Origin: Phycisphaerae bacterium
Lineage (GTDB): Bacteria > Planctomycetota > Phycisphaerae > UBA1845 > UTPLA1
Direction: 5' to 3'
Assembly: GCA_019636475.1 (NCBI GenBank)
Contig: JAHBXN010000006.1
Span: 248,001 to 312,000 of the forward strand
DNA: 64,000 nt
Numbering within the stretch: position 1 is the first letter of the stretch; each line of letters opens with the position of its first letter. The notes below the pieces were generated by a model. That model was not told the DNA's origin, did no database searches, and saw only the letters and a list, made by a program, of their open reading frames with translations. The position numbers and the translations under genes were made by a program. Shown here one piece after another: positions 9,591-17,942 of this stretch.

Positions 9591-10157
9591 GTGGACTCTG
9601 AACTCCACCACCCCCACGATCCGGACTCGTCCGCGCCGTCGGAGCGCTCCGCCGACCAGCTGCTGCCCGAGGTGTATGACGAGCTACACGCCCTTGCGGA
9701 ACGATTTCTTTTCCGCGAACGGCCGGATCACACCCTCCAGCCCACCGCGCTGATCAACGAAGCCTACCTGCGCCTGTCCGAAAAAAATAGCGATACTTGG
9801 AACGATCGGTCTCATTTCGTCCTGATCGCCGCCCGAGCGATGCGCCAGATACTGGTGAACCATGCTGTCCACCGCGGCGCGCAAAAACGGGGCGGAAACT
9901 GGCGTGAGATCGCGCTGGACGAGGCCGTTGCTATTTTCAGCGGAACCTCGATCGACATCATTGCCCTCGACGAAGCGCTGGCCAAACTCTCGGAACTGGA
10001 CGAAATCCAGGGTCGGATTGTCGAACTTCGCTATTTTGGCGGCCTCACGACCGACGAGGCGGCCTCGGTGCTCGGCTTGTCGGTCCGCACACTGGAGCGG
10101 GAGTGGAGCATGGCGCGGGCCTGGCTTCGGCGCGAGCTGGATGACACCGGGGGTTGA
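9591..10157 (+). CDS. ECF RNA polymerase sigma factor, planctomycete type (module 1)
   Basis: A short ECF-type sigma factor. Region 2 is visible as QLLPEVYDELHALAERFL and HTLQPTALINEAYLRLS, followed by RSHFVLIAARAMRQILVNHA. Region 4 is QGRIVELRYFGGLTTDEAASVLGLSVRTLEREW, a helix-turn-helix for the -35 element. Proteins with this layout commonly sit beside Ser/Thr kinase genes in planctomycetes, and here the kinase begins 24 bases downstream. The GTG at 9591 follows GGGAATGG and gives 188 aa. GTG 9522 or ATG 9525 would add 22-23 residues and cannot be excluded. A TACAAT at 9489-9494 may be its -10. No anti-sigma factor is adjacent, so control by the kinase is an inference. Confidence 0.85.
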   Translation: MDSELHHPHDPDSSAPSERSADQLLPEVYDELHALAERFLFRERPDHTLQPTALINEAYLRLSEKNSDTWNDRSHFVLIAARAMRQILVNHAVHRGAQKRGGNWREIALDEAVAIFSGTSIDIIALDEALAKLSELDEIQGRIVELRYFGGLTTDEAASVLGLSVRTLEREWSMARAWLRRELDDTGG

Positions 10158-10181
10158 TGCGATCCTCACGAGAGATCATGC

Positions 10182-13076
10182 ATGCCCGGAACGCGATGGC
10201 GACGGACCAAGACGATCTTTCACGCGGCGATCGATCTGCCGGCCGATCGTCGCGATGAGTTTCTCTCCGGCGTTTGCAATGGGGATGCGTCGCTCCTCTC
10301 TGAGGTGCGCTCACTTCTCACGCACCATGAGCGGCAGGGCGCCGAACACGGTCCCCCCGACGCACGGTCCGTCGCGCTTGCGTTTGAACGCGCCGAGATC
10401 AACGCCCGAATCGGCTCGCGGATTGGTCCATACGAACTCGATCGGCTGATCGATGCCGGCGGCATGGGGAAGGTGTATCTCGCTCACCGGGTCGACGGCC
10501 AGTTTGAACGCTCCGTCGCCATCAAGATTATCCGCCGCGGATTCAACAACGACGAGATGCGCCGGCGCTTCCGGAACGAGCAGCGCGCGCTGGCCGCACT
10601 TGATCATCCCAATATCGCCCGCCTCATTGATGGCGGCATCACTTCGGATGATCTTTCGTATCTGGTCATGGAATATGTCGAAGGCCGGCCCATCGACGAA
10701 TACTGCAACTGGCGACGTCTTTCGGTCGAATGTCGGCTCGAGCTTTTCCGAGCGGTTTGTTCGGCCGTTCACTACGCACACCAGCGTTTGGTTATTCATC
10801 GTGATTTGAAGCCGAGCAATATTCTTGTGACGGCCGACGGCATTCCGAAACTGCTTGATTTCGGCATCGCGAAAGTCATGGATGGGCAAAACGACGGTGA
10901 CGATGCCGCATTCACCACACGCATCAACTCTGTTCCGTTTCTGACACCGGAATACGCACCGCCCGAACAGCTTCGCGGCGAGGGCATCACCACCGCCGGC
11001 GACATCTATTCGCTTGGAGTGATACTGTTTGAGCTGCTTTCAGGTCGTCGGCCGCATCTTCGCGCGGGGCGATCACAGATGGATTTCGCGGCGGAGATAT
11101 GCGAGCGAGAGCCGGAGCGCCCCAGCGCGGTCTGCGGGGCGGCGGCCCGGGACCGCGGCATGCAGCCGGCAGCATTGAGTCGAAGGCTCTCCGGCGATCT
11201 GGACAACATCTGCCTCATGGCGCTGCGCAAGGAACCGCGTCGCCGCTACGGCAGCGCCGAACAGCTTGCCGAGGACCTGCGGCGGCATCTGGACGGGCGC
11301 CCGGTCATCGCGCGGCGCGACACGTTCGGGTATCGGGCCGCGAAATTCGTTCGCAGGAATCGACTGGCCGTTCTGGTTTCGACGCTGTTCCTCGGTGCAC
11401 TGGTCGGCGGGTTGATATTCGCCGTTTACACGCTGGGTGAGGTTCGGCGCGCGCAGGATCGAACCCTGGTGATGAATCAGTTTCTGAAGCGGATGATCGC
11501 TGAGGCGGACGTCAACCAGGCCGGCCATGATCTGACGGTGCTTGAGATGCTGAACCGCGCGGGCGATCGCGTCGCACGAGATTTCAAGGAACATCCGGAT
11601 GTCGAGGCCGGATTGCACGCCGCAATCGGAAGTGCCTATCTCAGTTTGCGATTGTCCGAGGCCGAGCCGCACCTCCGAGCGGCCTATGAGATTCGCCGCC
11701 GGCTGTATGGCGATCGAAATCAGGATACGGTCGACAGCCTGCACGACCTGGCCATCATGCACTTCCAGAAGGGCGAATTGGACGAGGCCGACCGCAAGGC
11801 ATCTGCTGCTCTGGACGCACAACGATCATTGACCGGAGAAATCAACGAGTCGTTTGCGTCGAAGCTCGACGATCTGGCCGTGATTGTCCGCAACAAGGGC
11901 GAGTATCAACGTGCCGAGCCGTTGTATCGGCGTGCACTGGCTCTGAAGCGTCATCTCTTCGGCCCGTCACACGTCGAAACAGCCCAGACTTTGAATAACT
12001 ACGCACTGCTTCTCAAGCTGCGGGGCGATCTGGGCCGGGCTGAGCACATGTATCGCGAGGCCATTGACGTGCGCCGGCGCGGCGGAGGCGGCGAACATCA
12101 TGCGCTCGCCACCACGCTGAATAATCTTGCGGCGCTGCTTCATGCCAAGGGTTTTGATGACGAGGCGGAGCCGCTCTACCGGGAGTCGCTTGCTTTGCAG
12201 GAGCGACTGCTTGGCAGTGAACACCCCTCGACCGCGTTGACTGAAAATAATCTCGCGATGCTCCTTCTCTCCGCCGGTCGCCTCAAGGAAGCCGACGCGC
12301 TGTTTCACCACTCACTCAAGGCGCACCGGGAACGACTGGGCGAACGACACGCACAGGTCGCGACCCTGATATTCAATCTTGGCAGTTTGTATCAGCAGCA
12401 GGCCCGATTTGATGAAGCGGAACGACTGTATCAACAGGCGTATGAAATTCGGCGGGTCGCCCTCGGGCCCGATCATCCGGATGTCGCGACCAGCCTGGCC
12501 GGGCTGGGAAGCCTCGCAATCGATCTGAAGCGATTTGATGAGGCTCGTCGCTTCCTGACGGATGCCCTGGCCATTCGACGGCAGCGCTTCCCCGAGGGTC
12601 ACGCCAGTGTCGCCGCGGGAATTGACCAGTTGGCCCGATTGAATCTTGCGATCGGCGCGGTGGATGATGCCGAGCGGGACGCGCGCGAGGCCCTGGCGCT
12701 GAGGGAAGGCCATTTGCTCGCGGGCCATCCGGACATCGGTGCATCCCATGTGCGACTCGGGAGCGTGCTTGCAAAGCGCGGCTGCATGGCCGAAGCCCGC
12801 CGGCAGGTCATCCAGGGAATCGCGATCCTGCGGGCGCGGGTGCGGCCCGGTCATCCGGCGCTCGTTCCGGCGCTGACGGAACTTGGTCGAATCGCCTTCG
12901 TTGAAGGCGACATGCGCGTCGCGCGATCGAGCTTGGAAGAAGCGCTTCAAAATGGGCAGGCGCTCTACGGATTGCAGCACCCCGACGTTCAGGAAATAGT
13001 GGCGCAGTTGGAGAAGCTGCCGCCGATCGACTCGGCCGTGGAGAGCGAGCCGTCCCATCGCCGATTCGCCCGGTGA
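10182..13076 (+). CDS. Transmembrane Ser/Thr protein kinase with C-terminal TPR array
   Basis: A 964-residue kinase. Residues about 81-370 form the catalytic domain: glycine loop IDAGGMGKVYLA, lysine in SVAIKII, catalytic loop VIHRDLKPSNILV, metal-binding DFGIAKVM and the activation end PEYAPPEQ. A single hydrophobic helix at about 388-410 places the kinase in the cytoplasm and the rest probably outside. From about 480 to 950 there are some ten 42-residue TPR repeats of the kinesin-light-chain type (repeated NNLA and YRRALAL patterns). An N-terminal region (1-80) resembles those of other planctomycete sigma-linked kinases. It lies 24 bases after the sigma factor and is almost surely cotranscribed with it. 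The signal and substrates are unknown. Confidence 0.92.
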   Translation: MPGTRWRRTKTIFHAAIDLPADRRDEFLSGVCNGDASLLSEVRSLLTHHERQGAEHGPPDARSVALAFERAEINARIGSRIGPYELDRLIDAGGMGKVYLAHRVDGQFERSVAIKIIRRGFNNDEMRRRFRNEQRALAALDHPNIARLIDGGITSDDLSYLVMEYVEGRPIDEYCNWRRLSVECRLELFRAVCSAVHYAHQRLVIHRDLKPSNILVTADGIPKLLDFGIAKVMDGQNDGDDAAFTTRINSVPFLTPEYAPPEQLRGEGITTAGDIYSLGVILFELLSGRRPHLRAGRSQMDFAAEICEREPERPSAVCGAAARDRGMQPAALSRRLSGDLDNICLMALRKEPRRRYGSAEQLAEDLRRHLDGRPVIARRDTFGYRAAKFVRRNRLAVLVSTLFLGALVGGLIFAVYTLGEVRRAQDRTLVMNQFLKRMIAEADVNQAGHDLTVLEMLNRAGDRVARDFKEHPDVEAGLHAAIGSAYLSLRLSEAEPHLRAAYEIRRRLYGDRNQDTVDSLHDLAIMHFQKGELDEADRKASAALDAQRSLTGEINESFASKLDDLAVIVRNKGEYQRAEPLYRRALALKRHLFGPSHVETAQTLNNYALLLKLRGDLGRAEHMYREAIDVRRRGGGGEHHALATTLNNLAALLHAKGFDDEAEPLYRESLALQERLLGSEHPSTALTENNLAMLLLSAGRLKEADALFHHSLKAHRERLGERHAQVATLIFNLGSLYQQQARFDEAERLYQQAYEIRRVALGPDHPDVATSLAGLGSLAIDLKRFDEARRFLTDALAIRRQRFPEGHASVAAGIDQLARLNLAIGAVDDAERDAREALALREGHLLAGHPDIGASHVRLGSVLAKRGCMAEARRQVIQGIAILRARVRPGHPALVPALTELGRIAFVEGDMRVARSSLEEALQNGQALYGLQHPDVQEIVAQLEKLPPIDSAVESEPSHRRFAR

Positions 13077-13113
13077 ATCGGAAATGCAATCGCAGATAAA
13101 ACGCTCGAGGCGC

Positions 13114-13554
13114 TCAATCCGGCTCGCTGTCGGCCGATGTCAGCTCGGCGATGGTGACGCGGCCAAGGAATTCTCGCATGGTTTTGACCATCATGCTGTA
13201 GACCGTCTCCATGCGACCGAGTGCGTGCGGCGAAAAGAGTGTTCGATCTTCGGCGCTCGTGCTCGCCACCAGGTGCCCGTCGACCGCTTCGATCACCTCA
13301 AGGACGGAAATCTCATTGGCCGGTCGATTCAGCTTGAATCCTCCGGCTCGTCCAACCTGGCTTGCGAGTATCTGTCCGCGAACCAGTTGCTGAAGGATCT
13401 TGAGCAGATACCCGAACGGAAGTTTCCGCGCGCTGGCGATTTCGCGTCCCTGAATCGGGTGGCCATTGGATTGTTCGGCAATGTGGATCAAGGCAATCAT
13501 TGCGTAGGTTGCTGCCTTGCCGAATCCCAATTGATGTACCGCGGGAGTTGTCAT
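13114..13554 (-). CDS. Rrf2-family transcriptional regulator without Fe-S cysteines
   Basis: A winged-helix regulator of 146 aa. The family pattern is clear: LGFGKAATYAMIALIHIA, then GREIASARKLPFGYLLKILQQL as the DNA-binding helices and the wing GRAGGFKLNRP, then EISVLEVIEAVDG. IscR, NsrR and RsrR hold a Fe-S cluster through cysteines just after this point; here that loop has none, so this protein probably senses something else or responds to a partner. The ATG at 13554 gives the canonical N-terminus; upstream codons look non-coding. It faces the long gene-poor stretch to its right and has no obvious target gene nearby apart from possibly itself. Confidence 0.85.
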   Translation of the reverse strand: MTTPAVHQLGFGKAATYAMIALIHIAEQSNGHPIQGREIASARKLPFGYLLKILQQLVRGQILASQVGRAGGFKLNRPANEISVLEVIEAVDGHLVASTSAEDRTLFSPHALGRMETVYSMMVKTMREFLGRVTIAELTSADSEPD

Positions 13555-14417
13555 GGTTAGGTGCTCGTATTTGGAACACGCGGGAATTAACCGGGCCTCG
13601 TCCACCCTCCATGTTGGATCAAGTGGACAGAAGTCGGCAGTTCGACGTCGGGGATCACGCTGACGCTCCGATTTCGAGTTCTCACTGTGGTTGAATCTGC
13701 GCGCATCCACTCCTCGTCCACAGAAGCTTTCTAATCCCCAAGACGAGCCCATTTGGGTCGCTTGTCACGCTTAATGTGGGCCGGTGAGAACCCTCCGCAG
13801 CCCTCCCGGTGTAGCCGGCCACCCACGTAATAACTAACGACAAATCTCGACCAAAACTCAAGTTGATTTCGCGACATGATAAATCCATCGAATATGTCAT
13901 GTCTCACATATGGCACTCAATAAAGACTCGTGTCGGTTTCATTTAAGGAGTGTCTCACTTTCGGGGCACTCATCTCATTGTCCCATCGGAACTCGCTGAT
14001 CACGACGAGGCGTGCTTGGCAAAGCACATGCCGATACGGGATATTTCTAGTCGACCTGCCTCTTCGTACCTTCGTACATCAATCCTACGCGATCGGCGCA
14101 GCGCGGATCGTTCTGAAATTCGCCCTTGACTGATGTGTTACAAGCAGATGACGTGGGACCGACTTCGTATCTGAGTTGGCGAGCATTGAAGTAACATCTC
14201 TGGAATTCTAGTCACACTACGGGTATTCTCTTCCGCTCGGAACGGCCGGGTGTCGATGAGGTGTTCGGCGTTCAGCGCGGCACGACACGGCTCGACTGGA
14301 GAGCTATGCGGTCTTCAGCATGAACGGTGCGCGTGGCCAGCTGAAAAATGCGCAGTCAGTGCGTAAAAAGACAGGCTGATTCAAAAACTTGCAGTGGGAC
14401 ACAGGAGCAGCAGGAGC
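13555..14417. other. Gene-poor stretch of about 860 bases
   Basis: No open frame here resembles a protein; the few of 60-70 codons have no signal peptide, motif or ribosome binding site. The section from about 13800 to 14250 is richer in A and T than its surroundings. An imperfect hairpin (GACATGA at 13873-13879 and TCATGTC at 13897-13903) sits in it. I saw no tRNA, integrase or terminal repeats. It may hold promoters for the Rrf2 gene and the lipoprotein at 14418, a decayed gene or an unrecognised RNA. Confidence 0.5.
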
Positions 14418-15170
14418 ATGCGTCAGAATATATATATCCGGAGTCTATGTATCGCCTTCTTGGCTTGTCTATTCTCAGGCTGCGAAGCGATCGACGTCTG
14501 GACAGCGCCCACACCCACGCCCGAGCAATACGACAAAGGGCTGATCGTGTTCTATCCGGGCACCGCCGGACTCAACATCGAGGCCATTGGTTTCTATTAC
14601 GCCTTTCGCGAGGCGGGAATCGATCTGGCCTTTGAGGAAACGCTCTGGACCGAGTACCTCGAAACGATTCTGTCGCCGGACGGCGTGCAGGATCGAATCA
14701 CCGAGCGCTGCAAGGCCGAAGCCAACCGCATTGCCGATTACATTCGAGCCTACCCCAATCGGCCGGTGACACTCATCAGCTATTCAGGCGGCGCAATCGC
14801 GGTGATCCGCGTCGCGGAGAATATGCCGCTCGACGTGAAGCTTGATCGGCTCATCACCATGAGCCCCGGAATCTGGAAGGGCATCGATCTCACCGGCGCG
14901 CTCGACAATACCACACAAGGCATGATCAACTACTGGTCGCCGATTGAATACGGTCCGATTCTGGTTTCGCGCATCTTCGGGCTTGCCGACAGCTCCCGGC
15001 TCGATCCGGCATGTTCATTCGGTTTCGACCAGGTTGACCCGCGGTTGACTCAGGTTGCATGGTCCGAGGAACTGAGCGAATTCGACAACCGCGGCGAACA
15101 TCTCGATTTTCTCATCAACATCCCGTGGCTGAAGAAGTTCGTCGCGCCATGGATCATCACATCGAAGTGA
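14418..15170 (+). CDS. Lipoprotein with alpha/beta-hydrolase-like features
   Basis: A 250-residue exported protein. Residues 1-20 form a lipoprotein signal ending in LFSGC, so it is probably anchored to a membrane. The mature part begins with a strand-like GLIVFYPGTAGLN, then later has PVTLISYSGGAIAV, which looks like a nucleophile elbow in which the first Gly of GxSxG is replaced by Ser. A late histidine in NRGEHLDFLI could complete a triad. This suggests an esterase or lipase fold, but catalytic activity is unproven. AGGAG motifs precede the ATG at 14418. It stands alone after the gene-poor stretch and converges on the transporter gene at 15214. Confidence 0.65.
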   Translation: MRQNIYIRSLCIAFLACLFSGCEAIDVWTAPTPTPEQYDKGLIVFYPGTAGLNIEAIGFYYAFREAGIDLAFEETLWTEYLETILSPDGVQDRITERCKAEANRIADYIRAYPNRPVTLISYSGGAIAVIRVAENMPLDVKLDRLITMSPGIWKGIDLTGALDNTTQGMINYWSPIEYGPILVSRIFGLADSSRLDPACSFGFDQVDPRLTQVAWSEELSEFDNRGEHLDFLINIPWLKKFVAPWIITSK

Positions 15171-15213
15171 TTGCGGCCGGTTGGAACCCGGCGTGGTGGT
15201 AAATCCGAGCGGG

Positions 15214-15987
15214 CTAATCGGACAGCGAAAACGGCGTGAAGTTCGTCTTCGTATCGTAGTAGTCCTCGTCCTCCGCGCGCTTCAGGAAACCGATGATCGC
15301 ATAGGTGATCGGCGTAAATACGACTTCGACCGTCACCTTGAATGTCCAGTTAAACACGATCACCTTGACCATCGTGTCCGGTGCCCAGACTCCAGCGAAC
15401 GCAATCGGATAAAACAGCGCGCTGTCCACCAGCTGGCCGACTGCGGTCGATCCGATGGTTCGCGTCCACAGTGCCTTCCCCCGGGTCATGATCTTCATCT
15501 TGGCCATGACGTACGAATTAACAAAGTCTCCAGCCCAGAATGCACAGATCGATCCAAGCACGATACGCCACGTATTCCCGAACACGACCTCCAACGCCGG
15601 CTGAATGACCTTGTTGAATGGTTCGTTGGGATCGGCCGGAAAGTGAATGACGAACAGGCCCATGAGGGTTGCGAAAATCATGGCACCGAAGCCGGCCCAG
15701 ATGACTTTTCGCGTGCGGGCATAGCCGTAAACCTCCGTCAGCACGTCCCCGAAGATATAGCTGATCGGGAAGAAGAGGTTGCCCGCGCCGAACGTCAGAA
15801 AGTCCCCGATGCCTGGCAGCGAAAAAGGAAGTCGAATGCCGCACGTCTTGCCCGGACCAATCAGGTTGGAGCAAAGCAGCACCGTCACGAAGACGGCCAT
15901 GATGAGATCGTAGTACTTATAGTGACGTGTGTTCGGCAGTTCGGCGACATCTTCCGGCGATCGATTTTCGCGGCCGCGTTCGTGCAT
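15214..15987 (-). CDS. Queuosine precursor transporter, YhhQ/VUT family
   Basis: An inner-membrane protein of 257 aa with six or so hydrophobic segments. It matches the YhhQ family, which imports preQ0 or preQ1 for queuosine synthesis. Recognisable pieces are KYYDLIMAVFVTVLLCSNLI, SYIFGDVLTEVYGY (the acidic pair conserved in the family), FWAGDFVNSYVMAKMKI, and GSTAVGQLVDSALFYPIAF. The start has AGGA nine bases upstream. The DUF1801 gene ends 59 bases before it on the same strand. No queuosine biosynthesis gene and no preQ1 riboswitch was seen close by, so substrate assignment rests on the family alone. Confidence 0.9.
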   Translation of the reverse strand: MHERGRENRSPEDVAELPNTRHYKYYDLIMAVFVTVLLCSNLIGPGKTCGIRLPFSLPGIGDFLTFGAGNLFFPISYIFGDVLTEVYGYARTRKVIWAGFGAMIFATLMGLFVIHFPADPNEPFNKVIQPALEVVFGNTWRIVLGSICAFWAGDFVNSYVMAKMKIMTRGKALWTRTIGSTAVGQLVDSALFYPIAFAGVWAPDTMVKVIVFNWTFKVTVEVVFTPITYAIIGFLKRAEDEDYYDTKTNFTPFSLSD

Positions 15988-16046
15988 GCTGATCCTGGTC
16001 TCTTGTGATGGCTGTCGAGGCGTGCCCCTTGCGACGGATTCGACGG

Positions 16047-16592
16047 CTATGGTCGCTTGCTCTTTCCGGACGGCCTTTTCGAAGGCTTCGCGGATGTCTT
16101 CTTCTGAGTCTCTTTGGCTGCGCCCGATGTGCGACCGCTCCCGCTGCGCAGGGCGGCCTCCATGCGCGAAACATACACCTTGACGGGCGTCCGCCGTACG
16201 ACTTCGCCGATGAGCTCGAGCGGCAGATCATCCAGTTTCTTGAACCGAATGCAGGCCTTGCCCATATCCAGCTTCTTGCCGGTCGCTTCCCACGCTTTCC
16301 GGAACCAGTCGAACGCGTCGCTCGCGCCATACAGGCACATCAGGTACAGCGACATGTGGTTCTTCTGCGAGGCCAGCCCGCCGAACGGTAACGGTTGTTT
16401 CGGATCACAGTGATAGCCCTGCGGGTACACCCGGTGCGGCACATAATACCCGATCATTCCGTACTGCATGCCTTCTTCGTATTCGGGATCGAGGTTTTTC
16501 CGGATGACGGCTCGAACGGCCTCGATCGCGGCGCGCCGATCCTCCGGCAATTCCGCGAGGTATGCTTCGACGGTCTTCGCCTTGCTCTGCAT
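16047..16592 (-). CDS. DUF1801 (YdhG-like) protein
   Basis: A 181-residue cytoplasmic protein whose first 135 residues match the DUF1801 family: TVEAYLAELPEDRRAAIEAV, EYEEGMQYGMIGYYVP, LASQKNHMSLYLMCLY and GKACIRFKKLDDLPLELI. The family fold is known but its biochemical role is not settled. The last 40 residues are rich in Lys, Ser and Ala, a disordered basic tail that could bind nucleic acid; that is a guess. AAGGGTG precedes the ATG at 16592. It is followed by the queuosine-precursor transporter gene and preceded by the Mrp gene, all on the same strand. Confidence 0.85.
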   Translation of the reverse strand: MQSKAKTVEAYLAELPEDRRAAIEAVRAVIRKNLDPEYEEGMQYGMIGYYVPHRVYPQGYHCDPKQPLPFGGLASQKNHMSLYLMCLYGASDAFDWFRKAWEATGKKLDMGKACIRFKKLDDLPLELIGEVVRRTPVKVYVSRMEAALRSGSGRTSGAAKETQKKTSAKPSKRPSGKSKRP

Positions 16593-16662
16593 CGATTCAC
16601 CCTTCGCCAGAGCAGTATCCCGGCGGATGGCCCGCCGGCAACGGCTCGACCCCTTCACGCGT

Positions 16663-17739
16663 TCATGTGATCTTCAGTTCCAGCGGCTGATTGTCCGCCA
16701 TGTTTCGAATGCTCACCTGTCCCGCGATGTTCCGAACGAAGTGCATGATACCGTCGCGGGTGGCTGCGTCCGAACGTTCGAAGTTATCCAGCGGCGTGCC
16801 CGAATCACCCGATTCGCGAATCGAAATGTTGATGGGCACCTCGCCGAGGAAAGGCACGCCCACGCGATCGGCCGCACGCCGGGCCCCGCCTCGTCCAAAC
16901 AGGTCATATTCCTTTCCCGTATCGGGCGCGCGAAAGTAGCTCATGTTCTCGACGATGCCAAGAATGTCCACATTCAACTGCTGGTACATTCGCAGCGCCT
17001 TGAGTGCATCGAGCAGCGCGACTTCCTGCGGCGTGCAGACGATCACGGCGCCGGTCATGGGAAGCGACTGAGCGAGTGTCAATGGAACGTCACCTGTTCC
17101 CGGCGGGAGATCCACGATGAGATAATCCAGCTCGCCCCAGTCCACCTGCCGCAGGAACTGCTGTATCACGCCATGAACCATCGGCCCGCGCCACACGACC
17201 GCTTTCTCGGGCTCGACCAGAAAGCCCATCGACATGATACGGATGCCATGCGCTTCCAGCGGGACAAGCTTCTCACCGCGAACCGTCGGGCGTTCAAATT
17301 CAAGCCCCACCATTTTCGGGATGGAAGGCCCGTACACGTCCGCGTCCAGCAGGCCGACGCGCGCTCCGTCGCGGGCAAGCCCGATCGCCGTCAGAACGCT
17401 GATTGTCGACTTGCCGACACCGCCCTTGCCCGCGCCGACGGCAACGGCATTCTTAACCCCCGGCATCGCCGCGGCGAGCTTCGGTGTTTCGCGCACGCGA
17501 GCACTCCAGTTGATATCAATCTCGCGAACGCCATCGAGCTTTTTCAACTCCCGCTCAATGTCGCTCTTGATTTTGTCCTTCAGCGGGCAGCCGGGTGTCG
17601 TCAGCTCGACATCCACCCGGACGCGGCCGCCATCAATGGCAATTGCCTTGATCATGTTCAGCGTGACGAGATCTTTCCCCAATTCGGGGTCCATCACGCG
17701 GCTCAGTGCCTGTCGAATCGCTTCTGCCGTCAACGCCAT
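16663..17739 (-). CDS. Mrp/NBP35-type ATPase (ApbC) lacking the C-terminal CxxC
   Basis: A P-loop ATPase of the Mrp family, normally a carrier or scaffold for iron-sulfur clusters. Residues 1-90 form the MIP18-like domain (MDPELGKDLVTLNMI, TTPGCPLKDKI). The deviant Walker A is VGAGKGGVGKST, with LLDADVYGPSIPKM and LIVDLPPGTGDVPLTL following. In most homologues ENMSYF is followed by CxxC, which bridges a cluster between subunits; here it reads ENMSYFRAPDTGKEYDLF, so both cysteines are missing. The only cysteines are in the N-terminal domain and in IVCTPQEV. ATP binding should be intact; cluster transfer by the usual site is doubtful. Confidence 0.92.
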   Translation of the reverse strand: MALTAEAIRQALSRVMDPELGKDLVTLNMIKAIAIDGGRVRVDVELTTPGCPLKDKIKSDIERELKKLDGVREIDINWSARVRETPKLAAAMPGVKNAVAVGAGKGGVGKSTISVLTAIGLARDGARVGLLDADVYGPSIPKMVGLEFERPTVRGEKLVPLEAHGIRIMSMGFLVEPEKAVVWRGPMVHGVIQQFLRQVDWGELDYLIVDLPPGTGDVPLTLAQSLPMTGAVIVCTPQEVALLDALKALRMYQQLNVDILGIVENMSYFRAPDTGKEYDLFGRGGARRAADRVGVPFLGEVPINISIRESGDSGTPLDNFERSDAATRDGIMHFVRNIAGQVSIRNMADNQPLELKIT

Positions 17740-17942
17740 CTCGCTTCATTCCTTCCGTTACGCACGGTTCACCCTTTTCGTCGGCCTGCATCCGCCGGGC
17801 ATTCCCAGTCCACTGCCTCGGGCGAAACGTTTCGTGCGGCTCGATTCCGGTGCAGCGCCTGGCTCGGCCTGGGTTCACCGCCATCAGTGAGACGGAATCA
17901 TAGCATGTTCGGTGAGGCGGTGTCGCGGGGATCGCTGATCGG

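Noticed and set aside
13930-14133. A 67-codon open frame in the gene-poor stretch
   Set aside because: No ribosome binding site, no motif, and composition unlike neighbouring genes.
15181-16008. Long open frame on the plus strand over the queuosine-precursor transporter
   Set aside because: Antisense shadow; the residue pattern is rich in Arg and His as expected from antisense of a membrane protein.
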